Assembly: GCA_963402885.1 (NCBI GenBank)
Contig: OY727102.1
Coordinates: 10,540,001-10,604,000, forward strand
Length of the DNA stretch: 64,000 nucleotides
From: Antedon bifida
Lineage: Eukaryota; Echinodermata; Crinoidea; Comatulida; Antedonidae
Reading direction: 5' to 3'
Both the position numbers and the translations under genes were made by a program. Positions 33,847 to 46,806 of this stretch are shown here, piece after piece (position 1 is the first letter of the stretch; each line of letters opens with the position of its first letter). Under the pieces are notes generated by a model. The model saw nothing but the letters and a program-made list of their open reading frames with translations. It did not search any database and was not told the origin of the DNA.

Positions 33847-36820
33847 AGCTTCAAATCGCATTTGGAGACATTTTAGACCATTTTGTGATTTTCGAAAAAA
33901 CTTGTTAACATAAAAACAACAAAGTGCTTAAAATCTCATTATAAACCGTTTTAGACCATTTTGAGCAATTCGATAAAACTTTTCACACAAAAACATCAAA
34001 GAGCACAAAATAGCTTAATATCGTATTTAAAAACGTTTTATACCATTTTGAGCATTTCGACATAAATTTTTCACACAAAACATCAAAGTGTGCAGAATAG
34101 CTTCAAATCGCATTTGGAGACGTTTCAGACCATTTTGTGATTTTCGAAAAAACTTGTTAACATAAAAACACCAAAGTGCTAAGAATAGCTTCAAATCGCA
34201 TTTGGAGACATTTTAGACCATTTTGTTATTTTCGAAAAATCTTGTTAACATAAAAACACCAAAGTGCTTAGAATAGCTTCAAATCGCATTTGGAGACGTT
34301 TTAGACCATTTTGTGATTTTCGAAAAAACTTGGTTACAGAAAAACATCAAAGTGCTTAAAATATAATTAGAAACCGTTTTAGACCATTTTGAGCAATTCG
34401 ATAAAACTTTTTACACAAAAACATCAAAGAGCACAAAATAGCTTAATATCGTATTTAAAAACGTTTTAGACCATTTTGTGATTTTCGAAAAAACTTGTTA
34501 ACATAAAAACACCAAAGTGCTTAGAATAGCTTCAAATCGCATTTGGAGACGTTTTAGACCATTTTGTGATTTTCGAAAAAACTTGGTTACACAAAAACAT
34601 CAAAGTGCTTAAAATCTCATTATAAACCGTTTTAGACCATTTTGAGCAATTCGATAAAACTTTTCACACAAAAACATCAAAGAGCACAAAATAGCTTAAT
34701 ATCGTATTTAAAAACGTTTTAGACCATTTTGAGCATTTCGACAAAAATTATTCCCACAAAACATCAAAGTGTGCAGAATAGCTTCAAATCGCATTTGGAG
34801 ACGTTTTAGACCATTTTGTGATTTTCGAAAAAACTTGTTAACATAAAAACACCAAAGTGCTTAGAATAGCTTCAAATCGCATTTGGAGACGTTTTAGACC
34901 ATTTTGTGATTTTCGAAAAAACTTGGTTACAGAAAAACATCAAAGTGCTTAAAATCTCATTAGAAACCGTTTTAGACCATTTTGAGCAATTCGATAAAAC
35001 TTTTCACACAAAAACATCAAAGATCACAAAATAGCTTAATATCGTATTTAAAAATGTTTTAGACCATTTTGAGCATTTCGACAAAAAATTTTCACACAAA
35101 ACATCAAAGTGTGCAGAATAGCTTCAAATCGCATTTGGAGACGTTTTAGACCATTTTGTGATTTTCGAAAAAACTTGGTTACAGAAAAACATCAAAGTGC
35201 TTAAAATCTCATTAGAAACCGTTTTAGACCATTTTGAGCAATTCGATAAAACTTTTCACACAAAAACATCAAAGAGCACAAAATAGCTTAATATCGTATT
35301 TAAAAACGTTTTAGACCATTTTGAGCATTTCTACAAAAATTTTTCACAAAAAACATCAAAGTGTACAGAATAGCTTCAAATCGCATTTGGAGACGTTTTA
35401 GACCATTTTGTGATTTTCGAAAAAACTTGTTAACATAAAAACACCAAAGTGCTTAGAATAGCTTCAAATCGCATTTGGAGACGTTTTAGACCATTTTGTG
35501 ATTTTCGAAAAAACTTGGTTACACAAAAACATCAACGTGCTTAAAATCTCATTATAAACCGTTTTAGACCATTTTGAGCAATTCGATAAAACTTTTCACA
35601 CAAAAACATCAAAGAGCACAAAATAGCTTAATATCGTATTTAAAAACGTTTTAGACCATTTTGAGCATTTCGACAAAAATTTTTCACACAAAACATCAAA
35701 GTGTGCAGAATAGCTTCAAATCGCATTTGGAGACGTTTTAGACCATTTTGTGATTTTCGAAAAAACTTGTTAACATAAAAACACCAAAGTGCTAAGAATA
35801 GCTTCAAATCGCATTTTGAGACATTTTAGACCATTTTGTTTTTTTCGAAAAAACTTGTTAACATAAAAACACCAAAGTGCTTAGAATAGCTTCAAATCGC
35901 ACTTGGAGACGTTTTAGACCATTTTGTGATTTTCGAAAAAACTTGGTTACAGAAAAACATCAAAGTGCTTAAAATCTCATTAGAAACCGTTTTAGACCAT
36001 TTTGAGCAATTCGATAAAACTTTTCACACAAAAACATCAAAGAGCACAAAATAGCTTAATATCGTATTTAAAAACGTTTTAGACCATTTTGAGCATTTCG
36101 ACAAAAATTATTCCCACAAAACATCAAAGTGTGCAGAATAGCTTCAAATCGCATTTGGAGACGTTTTAGACCATTTTGTGATTTTCGAAAAAACTTGTTA
36201 ACATAAAAACACCAAAGTGCTTAGAATAGCTTCAAATCGCATTTAGAGACGTTTTAGACCATTTTCTGATTTTCGAAAAAACTTGGTTACACAAAAACAT
36301 CAAAGTGCTTAAAATATCATTATAAACCGTTTTAGACCATTTTGAGCAATTCGATAAAACTTTTCACACAAAAACATCAAAGAGCACAAAATAGCTTAAT
36401 ATCGTATTTAAAAACGTTTTAGACCATTTTAAGCATTTCGACAAAAATTGTTCACACAAAACATCAAAGTGTGCAGAATAGCTTCAAATCGCATTTGGAG
36501 ACGTTTTAGACCATTTTGTGATTTTCGAAAAAACTTGTTAACATAAAAACACCAAAGTGCTAAGAATAGCTTCAAATCGCATTTTGAGACATTTTAGACC
36601 ATTTTGTTTTTTTCGAAAAAACTTGTTAACATAAAAACACCAAAGTGCTTAGAATAGCTTCAAATCGCATTTGGAGACGTTTTAGACGATTTTGTGATTT
36701 TCGAAAAAACTTGGTTACAGAAAAACATCAAAGTGCTTAAAATCTCATTATAAACCGTTTTAGACCATTTTGAGCAATTCGATAAAACTTTTCACACAAA
36801 AACATCAAAGAGCACAAAAT

Positions 36821-36907
36821 AGCTTAATATCGTATTTAAAAACGTTTTAGACCATTTTGAGCATTTCTACAAAAAATTTTCACAAAAAACATCAAAGAGC
36901 ACAAAAT
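36821..36907 (+). repeat. 87-bp D/C hybrid without the 33-bp duplication, super-unit 1
   Basis: Counterpart of 4290-4409 but without the 33-bp slip: D start, CTACAAAAA, C ending, 87 bp. A D monomer follows, as in the long form. Whether the short form is ancestral or results from precise loss of one copy cannot be decided from this window. Confidence 0.9.
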
Positions 36908-39900
36908 AGCTTAATATCGTATTTAAAAACGTTTTAGACGATTTTGAGCATTTCGACAAAAATTTTTCACACAAAACATCAAAGTGTGCAGAATAGCTTC
37001 AAATCGCATTTGGAGACGTTTTAGACCATTTTGTGATTTTCGAAAAAACTTGTTAACATAAAAACACCAAAGTGCTAAGAATAGCTTCAAATCGCATTTG
37101 GAGACATTTTAGATCATTTTGTTATTTTCGAAAAAACATGTTAACATAAAAACACCAAAGTGCTTAGAATAGCTTCAAATCGCATTTGGAGACGTTTTAG
37201 ACCATTTTGTGATTTTCGAAAAAACTTGGTTACAGGAAAACATCAAAGTGCTTAAAATCTCATTAGAAACCGTTTTAGACCATTTTGAGCAATTCGATAA
37301 AACTTTTCACACAAAAACATCAAAGAGCACAAAATAGCTTAATATCGTATTTAAAAACGTTTTAGACCATTTTGAGCATTTCGACAAAAATTGTTCACAC
37401 AAAACATCAAAGTGTGCAGAATAGCTTCAAATCGCATTTGGAGACGTTTTAGACCATTTTGTGATTTTCGAAAAAACTTGTTAACATAAAAACACCAAAG
37501 TGCTAAGAATAGCTTCAAATCGCATTTTGAGACATTTTAGGCCATTTTGTTTTTTTTCGAAAAAACTTGTTAACATAAAAACACCAAAGTGCTTAGAATA
37601 GCTTCAAATCGCATTTGGAGACGTTTTAGACCATTTTGTGATTTTCGAACAAACTTGGTTACAGAAAAACATCAAAGTGCTTAAAATCTCATTAGAAACC
37701 GTTTTAGACCATTTTGAGCAATTTGATAAAATTTTTGACACAAAAACATCAAAGAGCACAAAATAGCTTAATATCGTATTTAAAAACGTTTTAGACCATT
37801 TTGAGCATTTCGACAAAAATTATTCCCACAAAACATCAAAGTGTGCAGAATAGCTTCAAATCGCATTTGGAGACGTTTTAGACCATTTTGTGATTTTCGA
37901 AAAAACTTGTTAACATAAAAACACCAAAGTGCTTAGAATAGCTTCAAATCGCATTTGGAGACGTTTTAGACCATTTTGTGATTTTCGAAAAAACTTGGTT
38001 ACAGAAAAACATCAAAGTGCTTAAAATCTCATTAGAAACCGTTTTAGACCATTTTGAGCAATTCGATAAAACTTTTCACACAAAAACATCAAAGAGCACA
38101 AAATAGCTTAATATCGTATTTAAAAACGTTTTAGACCATTTTGAGCATTTCGACAAAAAATGTTCACACAAAACATCAAAGTGTGCAGAATAGCTTCAAA
38201 TCGCATTTGGAGACGTTTTAGACCATTTTGTGATTTTCGAAAAAACTTGTTAACATAAAAACACCAAAGTGCTAAGAATAGCTTCAAATCGCATTTGGAG
38301 ACATTTTAGACCATTTTGTTATTTTCGAAAAATCTTGTTAACATAAAAACACCAAAGTGCTTAGAATAGCTTCAAATCGCATTTGGAGACGTTTTAGACC
38401 ATTTTGTGATTTTCGAAAAAACTTGGTTACAGAAAAACATCAAAGTGCTTAAAATATAATTAGAAACCGTTTTAAACCATTTTGAGCAATTCGATAAAAC
38501 TTTTTACACAAAAACATCAAAGAGCACAAAATAGCTTAATATCGTATTTAAAAACGTTTTAGACCATTTTGTGATTTTCAAAAGAACTTGTTAACATAAA
38601 AACACCAAAGTGCTTAGAATAGCTTCAAATCGCATTTGGAGACGTTTTAGACCATTTTGTGATTTTCGAAAAAACTTGGTTACACAAAAACATTAAAGTG
38701 CTTAAAATCTCATTATAAACCGTTTTAGACCATTTTGAACAATTCGATAAAACTTTTCACACAAAAACATCAAAGAGCACAAAATAGCTTAATATCGTAT
38801 TTAAAAACGTTTTAGACCATTTTGAGCATTTCGACAAACATTTTTCACACAAAACATCAAAGTTTGCAGAATAGCTTCAAATCGCATTTGGAGACGTTTT
38901 AGACCATTTTGTGATTTTCGAAAAAACTTGTTAACATAAAAACACCAAAGTGCTAAGAATAGCTTCAAATCGCATTTTGAGACATTTTAGACCATTTTGT
39001 TTTTTTCGAAAAAACTTGTTAACATAAAAACACCAAAGTGCTTAGAATAGCTTCAAATCGCACTTGGAGACGTTTTAGACCATTTTGTGATTTTCGAAAA
39101 AACTTGGTTACAGAAAAACATCAAAGTGCTTAAAATCTCATTAGAAACCGTTTTAGACCATTTTGAGCAATTCGATAAAACTTTTCACACAAAAACATCA
39201 AAGAGCACAAAATAGCTTAATATCGTATTTAAAAACGTTTTAGACCATTTTGAGCATTTCGACAAAAATTATTCCCACAAAACATCAAAGTGTGCAGAAT
39301 AGCTTCAAATCGCATTTGGAGACGTTTTAGACCATTTTGTGATTTTCGAAAAAACTTGTTAACATAAAAACACCAAAGTGCTTAGAATAGCTTCAAATCG
39401 CATTTAGAGACGTTTTAGACCATTTTGTGATTTTCGAAAAAACTTGGTTACAGAAAAACATCAAAGTGCTTAAAATCTCATTAGAAACCGTTTTAGACCA
39501 TTTTGAGCAATTCGATAAAACTTTTCACACAAAAACATCAAAGAGCACAAAATAGCTTAATATCGTATTTAAAAACGTTTTAGACCATTTTGAGCATTTC
39601 GACAAAAATTATTCCCACAAAACATCAAAGTGTGCAGAATAGCTTCAAATCGCATTTGGAGACGTTTTAGACCATTTTGTGATTTTCGAAAAAACTTGTT
39701 AACATAAAAACACCAAAGTGCTTAGAATAGCTTCAAATCGCATTTGGAGACGTTTTAGACCATTTTGTGATTTTCGAAAAAACTTGGTTACAGAAAAACA
39801 TCAAAGTGCTTAAAATCTCATTAGAAACCGTTTTAGACCATTTTGAGCAATTCGATAAAACTTTTCACACAAAAACATCAAAGAGCACAAAATAGCTTAA

Positions 39901-40824
39901 TATCGTATTTAAAAACGTTTTAGACCATTTTGAGCATTTCGACAAAAAATGTTCAAACAAAACATCAAAGTGTGCAGAATAGCTTCAAATCGCATTTGGA
40001 GACGTTTTAGACCATTTTGTGATTTTCGAAAAAACTTGGTTACAGAAAAACATCAAAGTGCTTAAAATCTCATTAGAAACCGTTTTAGACCATTTTGAGC
40101 AATTCGATAAAACTTTTCACACAAAAACATCAAAGAGCACAAAATAGCTTAATATCGTATTTAAAAACGTTTTAGACCATTTTGAGCATTTCTACAAAAA
40201 ATTTTCACAAAAAACATCAAAGTGTACAGAATAGCTTCAAATCGCATTTGGAGACGGTTTAGACCATTTTGTGATTTTCGAAAAAACTTGGTTACAGAAA
40301 AACATCAAAGTGCTTAAAATCTCATTAGAAACCGTTTTAGACCATTTTGAGCAATTCGATAAAACTTTTAACACAAAAACATCAAAGAGCACAAAATAGC
40401 TTAATATCGTATTTTAAAACGTTTTAGACCATTTTGAGCATTTCGACAAAAATTTTTCACACAAAACATCACAGTGTGCAGAATAGCTTCAAATCGCATT
40501 TCGAGACGTTTTAGACCATTTTGTGATTTTCGAAAAAACTTGGTTACAGAAAAACACCAAAGTGCTTAAAATCTCATTAGAAACCGTTTTAGACCATTTT
40601 AAGCAATTCGATAAAACTTTTCACACAAAAACATCAAAGAGCACAAAATAGCTTAATATCGTATTTAAAAACGTTTTAGACCATTTTGAGCATTTCGACA
40701 AAAATTATTCCCACAAAACATCAAAGTGTGCAGAATAGCTTCAAATCGCATTTGGAGACGTTTTAGACCATTTTGTGATTTTCGAAAAAACTTGTTAACA
40801 TAAAAACACCAAAGTGCTTAGAAT

Positions 40825-40880
40825 AGCTTCAAATCGCATTTGGAGACGTTATTCCCACAAAACATCAAAGTGTGCAGAAT
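40825..40880 (+). repeat. 56-bp truncated A-D fusion monomer, copy 4
   Basis: Same junction, in the tail of super-unit 32696-42682 and 9735 bp from copy 2. It is followed by a complete A then B, as at copy 2, so the unit tail keeps the uncontracted module form. Confidence 0.92.
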
Positions 40881-43777
40881 AGCTTCAAATCGCATTTGGA
40901 GACATTTTAGACCATTTTGTGATTTTCGAAAAAACTTGTTAACATAAAAACAACAAAGTGCTAAGAATAGCTTCAAATCGCATTTGGAGACGTTTTAGAC
41001 CATTTTGTGATTTTCGAAAAAACTTGGTTACACAAAAACATCAAAGTGCTTAAAATCTCATTATAAACCGTTTTAGACCATTTTGAGCAATTCGATAAAA
41101 CTTTTCACACAAAAACATCAAAGAGCACAAAATAGCTTAATATCGTATTTAAAAACGTTTTATACCATTTTGAGCATTTCGACATAAATTTTTCACACAA
41201 AACATCAAAGTGTGCAGAATAGCTTCAAATCGCATTTGGAGACGTTTTAGACCATTTTGTGATTTTCGAAAAAACTTGTTAACATAAAAACACCAAAGTG
41301 CTAAGAATAGCTTCAAATCGCATTTTGAGACATTTTAGACCATTTTGTTTTTTTCGAAAAAACTTGTTAACATAAAAACACCAAAGTGCTTAGAATAGCT
41401 TCAAATCGCATTTGGAGACGTTTTAGACCATTTTGTGATTTTCGAACAAACTTGGTTACAGAAAAACATCAAAGTGCTTAAAATCTCATTAGAAACCGTT
41501 TTAGACTATTTTGAGCAATTCGATAAAACTTTTCACACAAAAACATCAAAGAGCACAAAATAGCTTAATATCGTATTTAAAAACGTTTTAGACCATTTTG
41601 AGCATTTCGACAAAAATTATTCCCACAAAACATCAAAGTGTGCAGAATAGCTTCAAATCGCATTTGGAGACATTTTAGACCATTTTGTGATTTTCGAAAA
41701 AACTTGTTAACATAAAAACACCAAAGTGCTAAGAATAGCTTCAAATCGCATTTTGAGACATTTTAGACCATTTTGTTATTTTCGAAAAAACTTGTTAACA
41801 TAAAAACACCAAAGTGCTTAGAATAGCTTCAAATCGCATTTGGAGACGTTTTAGACCATTTTGTGATTTTCGAAAAAACTTGGTTACAGAAAAACACCAG
41901 AGTGCTTAAAATCTCATTAGAAACCGTTTTAGACCATTTTGAGCAATTCGATAAAACTTTTCACACAAAAACATCAAAGAGCACAAAATAGCTTAATATC
42001 GTATTTAAAAACGTTTTAGACCATTTTGAGCATTTCGACAAAAATTATTCCCACAAAACATCAAAGTGTGCAGAATAGCTTCAAATCGCATTTGGAGACG
42101 TTTTAGACCATTTTGTGATTTTCGAAAAAACTTGTTAACATAAAAACACCAAAGTGCTTAGAATAGCTTCAAATCGCATTTGGAGACGTTTTAGACCATT
42201 TTGTGATTTTCGAAAAAACTTGGTTACAGAAAAACATCAAAGTGCTTAAAATCTCATTAGAAACCGTTTTAGACCATTTTGAGCAATTCGATAAAACTTT
42301 TCACACAAAAACATCAAAGAGCACAAAATAGCTTAATATCGTATTTAAAAACGTTTTAGACCATTTTGAGCATTTCGACAAAAATTATTCCCACAAAACA
42401 TCAAAGTGTGCAGAATAGCTTCAAATCGCATTTGGAGACATTTTAGACCATTTTGTGATTTTCGAAAAAACTTGTTAACATAAAAACAACAAAGTGCTAA
42501 GAATAGCTTCAAATCGCATTTGGAGACGTTTTAGACCATTTTGTGATTTTCGAAAAAACTTGGTTACACAAAAACATCAAAGTGCTTAAAATCTCATTAT
42601 AAACCGTTTTAGACCATTTTGAGCAATTCGATAAAACTTTTCACACAAAAACATCAAAGAGCACAAAATAGCTTAATATCGTATTTAAAAACGTTTTATA
42701 CCATTTTGAGCATTTCGACATAAATTTTTCACACAAAACATCAAAGTGTGCAGAATAGCTTCAAATCGCATTTGGAGACGTTTCAGACCATTTTGTGATT
42801 TTCGAAAAAACTTGTTAACATAAAAACACCAAAGTGCTAAGAATAGCTTCAAATCGCATTTGGAGACATTTTAGACCATTTTGTTATTTTCGAAAAATCT
42901 TGTTAACATAAAAACACCAAAGTGCTTAGAATAGCTTCAAATCGCATTTGGAGACGTTTTAGACCATTTTGTGATTTTCGAAAAAACTTGGTTACAGAAA
43001 AACATCAAAGTGCTTAAAATATAATTAGAAACCGTTTTAGACCATTTTGAGCAATTCGATAAAACTTTTTACACAAAAACATCAAAGAGCACAAAATAGC
43101 TTAATATCGTATTTAAAAACGTTTTAGACCATTTTGTGATTTTCGAAAAAACTTGTTAACATAAAAACACCAAAGTGCTTAGAATAGCTTCAAATCGCAT
43201 TTGGAGACGTTTTAGACCATTTTGTGATTTTCGAAAAAACTTGGTTACACAAAAACATCAAAGTGCTTAAAATCTCATTATAAACCGTTTTAGACCATTT
43301 TGAGCAATTCGATAAAACTTTTCACACAAAAACATCAAAGAGCACAAAATAGCTTAATATCGTATTTAAAAACGTTTTAGACCATTTTGAGCATTTCGAC
43401 AAAAATTTTTCACACAAAACATCAAAGTGTGCAGAATAGCTTCAAATCGCATTTGGAGACGTTTTACACCATTTTGTGATTTTCGAAAAAACTTGGTTAC
43501 AGAAAAACACCAAAGTGCTTAAAATCTCATTAGAAACCGTTTTAGACCATTTTGAGCAATTCGATAAAACTTTTCACACAAAAACATCAAAGAGCACAAA
43601 ATAGCTTAATATCGTATTTAAAAACGTTTTAGACCATTTTGAGCATTTCGACAAAAATTATTCCCACAAAACATCAAAGTGTGCAGAATAGCTTCAAATC
43701 GCATTTGGAGACGTTTTAGACCATTTTGTGATTTTCGAAAAAACTTGTTAACATAAAAACACCAAAGTGCTTAGAAT

Positions 43778-43833
43778 AGCTTCAAATCGCATTTGGAGAC
43801 GTTATTCCCACAAAACATCAAAGTGTGCAGAAT
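43778..43833 (+). repeat. 56-bp truncated A-D fusion monomer, copy 5
   Basis: Same junction, in super-unit 42683-52581, exactly 9987 bp from copy 3. It is followed by the A/B hybrid at 43834-43921. Confidence 0.92.
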
Positions 43834-44085
43834 AGCTTCAAATCGCATTTGGAGACATTTTAGACCATTTTGTGATTTTCGAAAAAACTTGTTAACATAA
43901 AAACAACAAAGTGCTTAAAATCTCATTATAAACCGTTTTAGACCATTTTGAGCAATTCGATAAAACTTTTCACACAAAAACATCAAAGAGCACAAAATAG
44001 CTTAATATCGTATTTAAAAACGTTTTATACCATTTTGAGCATTTCGACATAAATTTTTCACACAAAACATCAAAGTGTGCAGAAT

Positions 44086-44173
44086 AGCTTCAAATCGCAT
44101 TTGGAGACGTTTCAGACCATTTTGTGATTTTCGAAAAATCTTGTTAACATAAAAACACCAAAGTGCTTAGAAT
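44086..44173 (+). repeat. Fused A monomer marking an exact one-monomer deletion
   Basis: This 88-bp monomer has GTTTCAGACC, diagnostic of the first of two A monomers at 34086 onward, and AAAAATCTTG, diagnostic of the second. Exactly one monomer between them is missing. The exchange point lies within the shared TTTTCGAAAAA stretch. Super-units 1 and 3 keep both monomers, so the loss is specific to super-unit 2. Confidence 0.93.
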
Positions 44174-46719
44174 AGCTTCAAATCGCATTTGGAGACGTTT
44201 TAGACCATTTTGTGATTTTCGAAAAAACTTGGTTACAGAAAAACATCAAAGTGCTTAAAATATAATTAGAAACCGTTTTAGACCATTTTGAGCAATTCGA
44301 TAAAACTTTTTACACAAAAACATCAAAGAGCACAAAATAGCTTAATATCGTATTTAAAAACGTTTTAGACCATTTTGTGATTTTCGAAAAAACTTGTTAA
44401 CATAAAAACACCAAAGTGCTTAGAATAGCTTCAAATCGCATTTGGAGACGTTTTAGACCATTTTGTGATTTTCGAAAAAACTTGGTTACACAAAAACATC
44501 AAAGTGCTTAAAATCTCATTATAAACCGTTTTAGACCATTTTGAGCAATTCGATAAAACTTTTCACACAAAAACATCAAAGAGCACAAAATAGCTTAATA
44601 TCGTATTTAAAAACGTTTTAGACCATTTTGAGCATTTCGACAAAAATTATTCCCACAAAACATCAAAGTGTGCAGAATAGCTTCAAATCGCATTTGGAGA
44701 CGTTTTAGACCATTTTGTGATTTTCGAAAAAACTTGTTAACATAAAAACACCAAAGTGCTTAGAATAGCTTCAAATCGCATTTGGAGACGTTTTAGACCA
44801 TTTTGTGATTTTCGAAAAAACTTGGTTACAGAAAAACATCAAAGTGCTTAAAATCTCATTAGAAACCGTTTTAGACCATTTTGAGCAATTCGATAAAACT
44901 TTTCACACAAAAACATCAAAGAGCACAAAATAGCTTAATATCGTATTTAAAAATGTTTTAGACCATTTTGAGCATTTCGACAAAAAATTTTCACACAAAA
45001 CATCAAAGTGTGCAGAATAGCTTCAAATCGCATTTGGAGACGTTTTAGACCATTTTGTGATTTTCGAAAAAACTTGGTTACAGAAAAACATCAAAGTGCT
45101 TAAAATCTCATTAGAAAACGTTTTAGACCATTTTGAGCAATTCGATAAAACTTTTCACACAAAAACATCAAAGAGCACAAAATAGCTTAATATCGTATTT
45201 AAAAACGTTTTAGACCATTTTGAGCATTTCTACAAAAATTTTTCACAAAAAACATCAAAGTGTACAGAATAGCTTCAAATCGCATTTGGAGACGTTTTAG
45301 ACCATTTTGTGATTTTCGAAAAAACTTGTTAACATAAAAACACCAAAGTGCTTAGAATAGCTTCAAATCGCATTTGGAGACGTTTTAGACCATTTTGTGA
45401 TTTTCGAAAAAACTTGGTTACACAAAAACATCAACGTGCTTAAAATCTCATTATAAACCGTTTTAGACCATTTTGAGCAATTCGATAAAACTTTTCACAC
45501 AAAAACATCAAAGAGCACAAAATAGCTTAATATCGTATTTAAAAACGTTTTAGACCATTTTGAGCATTTCGACAAAAATTTTTCACACAAAACATCAAAG
45601 TGTGCAGAATAGCTTCAAATCGCATTTGGAGACGTTTTAGACCATTTTGTGATTTTCGAAAAAACTTGTTAACATAAAAACACCAAAGTGCTAAGAATAG
45701 CTTCAAATCGCATTTTGAGACATTTTAGACCATTTTGTTTTTTTCGAAAAAACTTGTTAACATAAAAACACCAAAGTGCTTAGAATAGCTTCAAATCGCA
45801 CTTGGAGACGTTTTAGACCATTTTGTGATTTTCGAAAAAACTTGGTTACAGAAAAACATCAAAGTGCTTAAAATCTCATTAGAAACCGTTTTAGACCATT
45901 TTGAGCAATTCGATAAAACTTTTCACACAAAAACATCAAAGAGCACAAAATAGCTTAATATCGTATTTAAAAACGTTTTAGACCATTTTGAGCATTTCGA
46001 CAAAAATTATTCCCACAAAACATCAAAGTGTGCAGAATAGCTTCAAATCGCATTTGGAGACGTTTTAGACCATTTTGTGATTTTCGAAAAAACTTGTTAA
46101 CATAAAAACACCAAAGTGCTTAGAATAGCTTCAAATCGCATTTAGAGACGTTTTAGACCATTTTCTGATTTTCGAAAAAACTTGGTTACACAAAAACATC
46201 AAAGTGCTTAAAATATCATTATAAACCGTTTTAGACCATTTTGAGCAATTCGATAAAACTTTTCACACAAAAACATCAAAGAGCACAAAATAGCTTAATA
46301 TCGTATTTAAAAACGTTTTAGACCATTTTAAGCATTTCGACAAAAATTGTTCACACAAAACATCAAAGTGTGCAGAATAGCTTCAAATCGCATTTGGAGA
46401 CGTTTTAGACCATTTTGTGATTTTCGAAAAAACTTGTTAACATAAAAACACCAAAGTGCTAAGAATAGCTTCAAATCGCATTTTGAGACATTTTAGACCA
46501 TTTTGTTTTTTTCGAAAAAACTTGTTAACATAAAAACACCAAAGTGCTTAGAATAGCTTCAAATCGCATTTGGAGACGTTTTAGACGATTTTGTGATTTT
46601 CGAAAAAACTTGGTTACAGAAAAACATCAAAGTGCTTAAAATCTCATTATAAACCGTTTTAGACCATTTTGAGCAATTCGATAAAACTTTTCACACAAAA
46701 ACATCAAAGAGCACAAAAT

Positions 46720-46806
46720 AGCTTAATATCGTATTTAAAAACGTTTTAGACCATTTTGAGCATTTCTACAAAAAATTTTCACAAAAAACATCAAAGAGCA
46801 CAAAAT
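46720..46806 (+). repeat. 87-bp D/C hybrid without the 33-bp duplication, super-unit 2
   Basis: Same short form as 36821-36907, 9899 bp away, in super-unit 42683-52581. Confidence 0.9.

Larger units (their letters stand above)
32696..42682 (+). repeat. Complete super-unit 1 (9987 bp)
   Basis: Runs from the CGACATAAAT module start at 32696 to the next equivalent start at 42683. It holds the 1329-bp module pair (32696 and 34025), the region corresponding to 2.0-9.5 kb of the left copy but without the 1317-bp duplication and the 33-bp insert, and a tail (about 40675-42682) with another module start at 41147. Private or near-private variants include AAAGATCACAAAAT near 35020. GTTCAAACAAAAC (near 39951) and AAGCAATTCG (near 40600) are shared only with super-unit 2. 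Confidence 0.9.
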
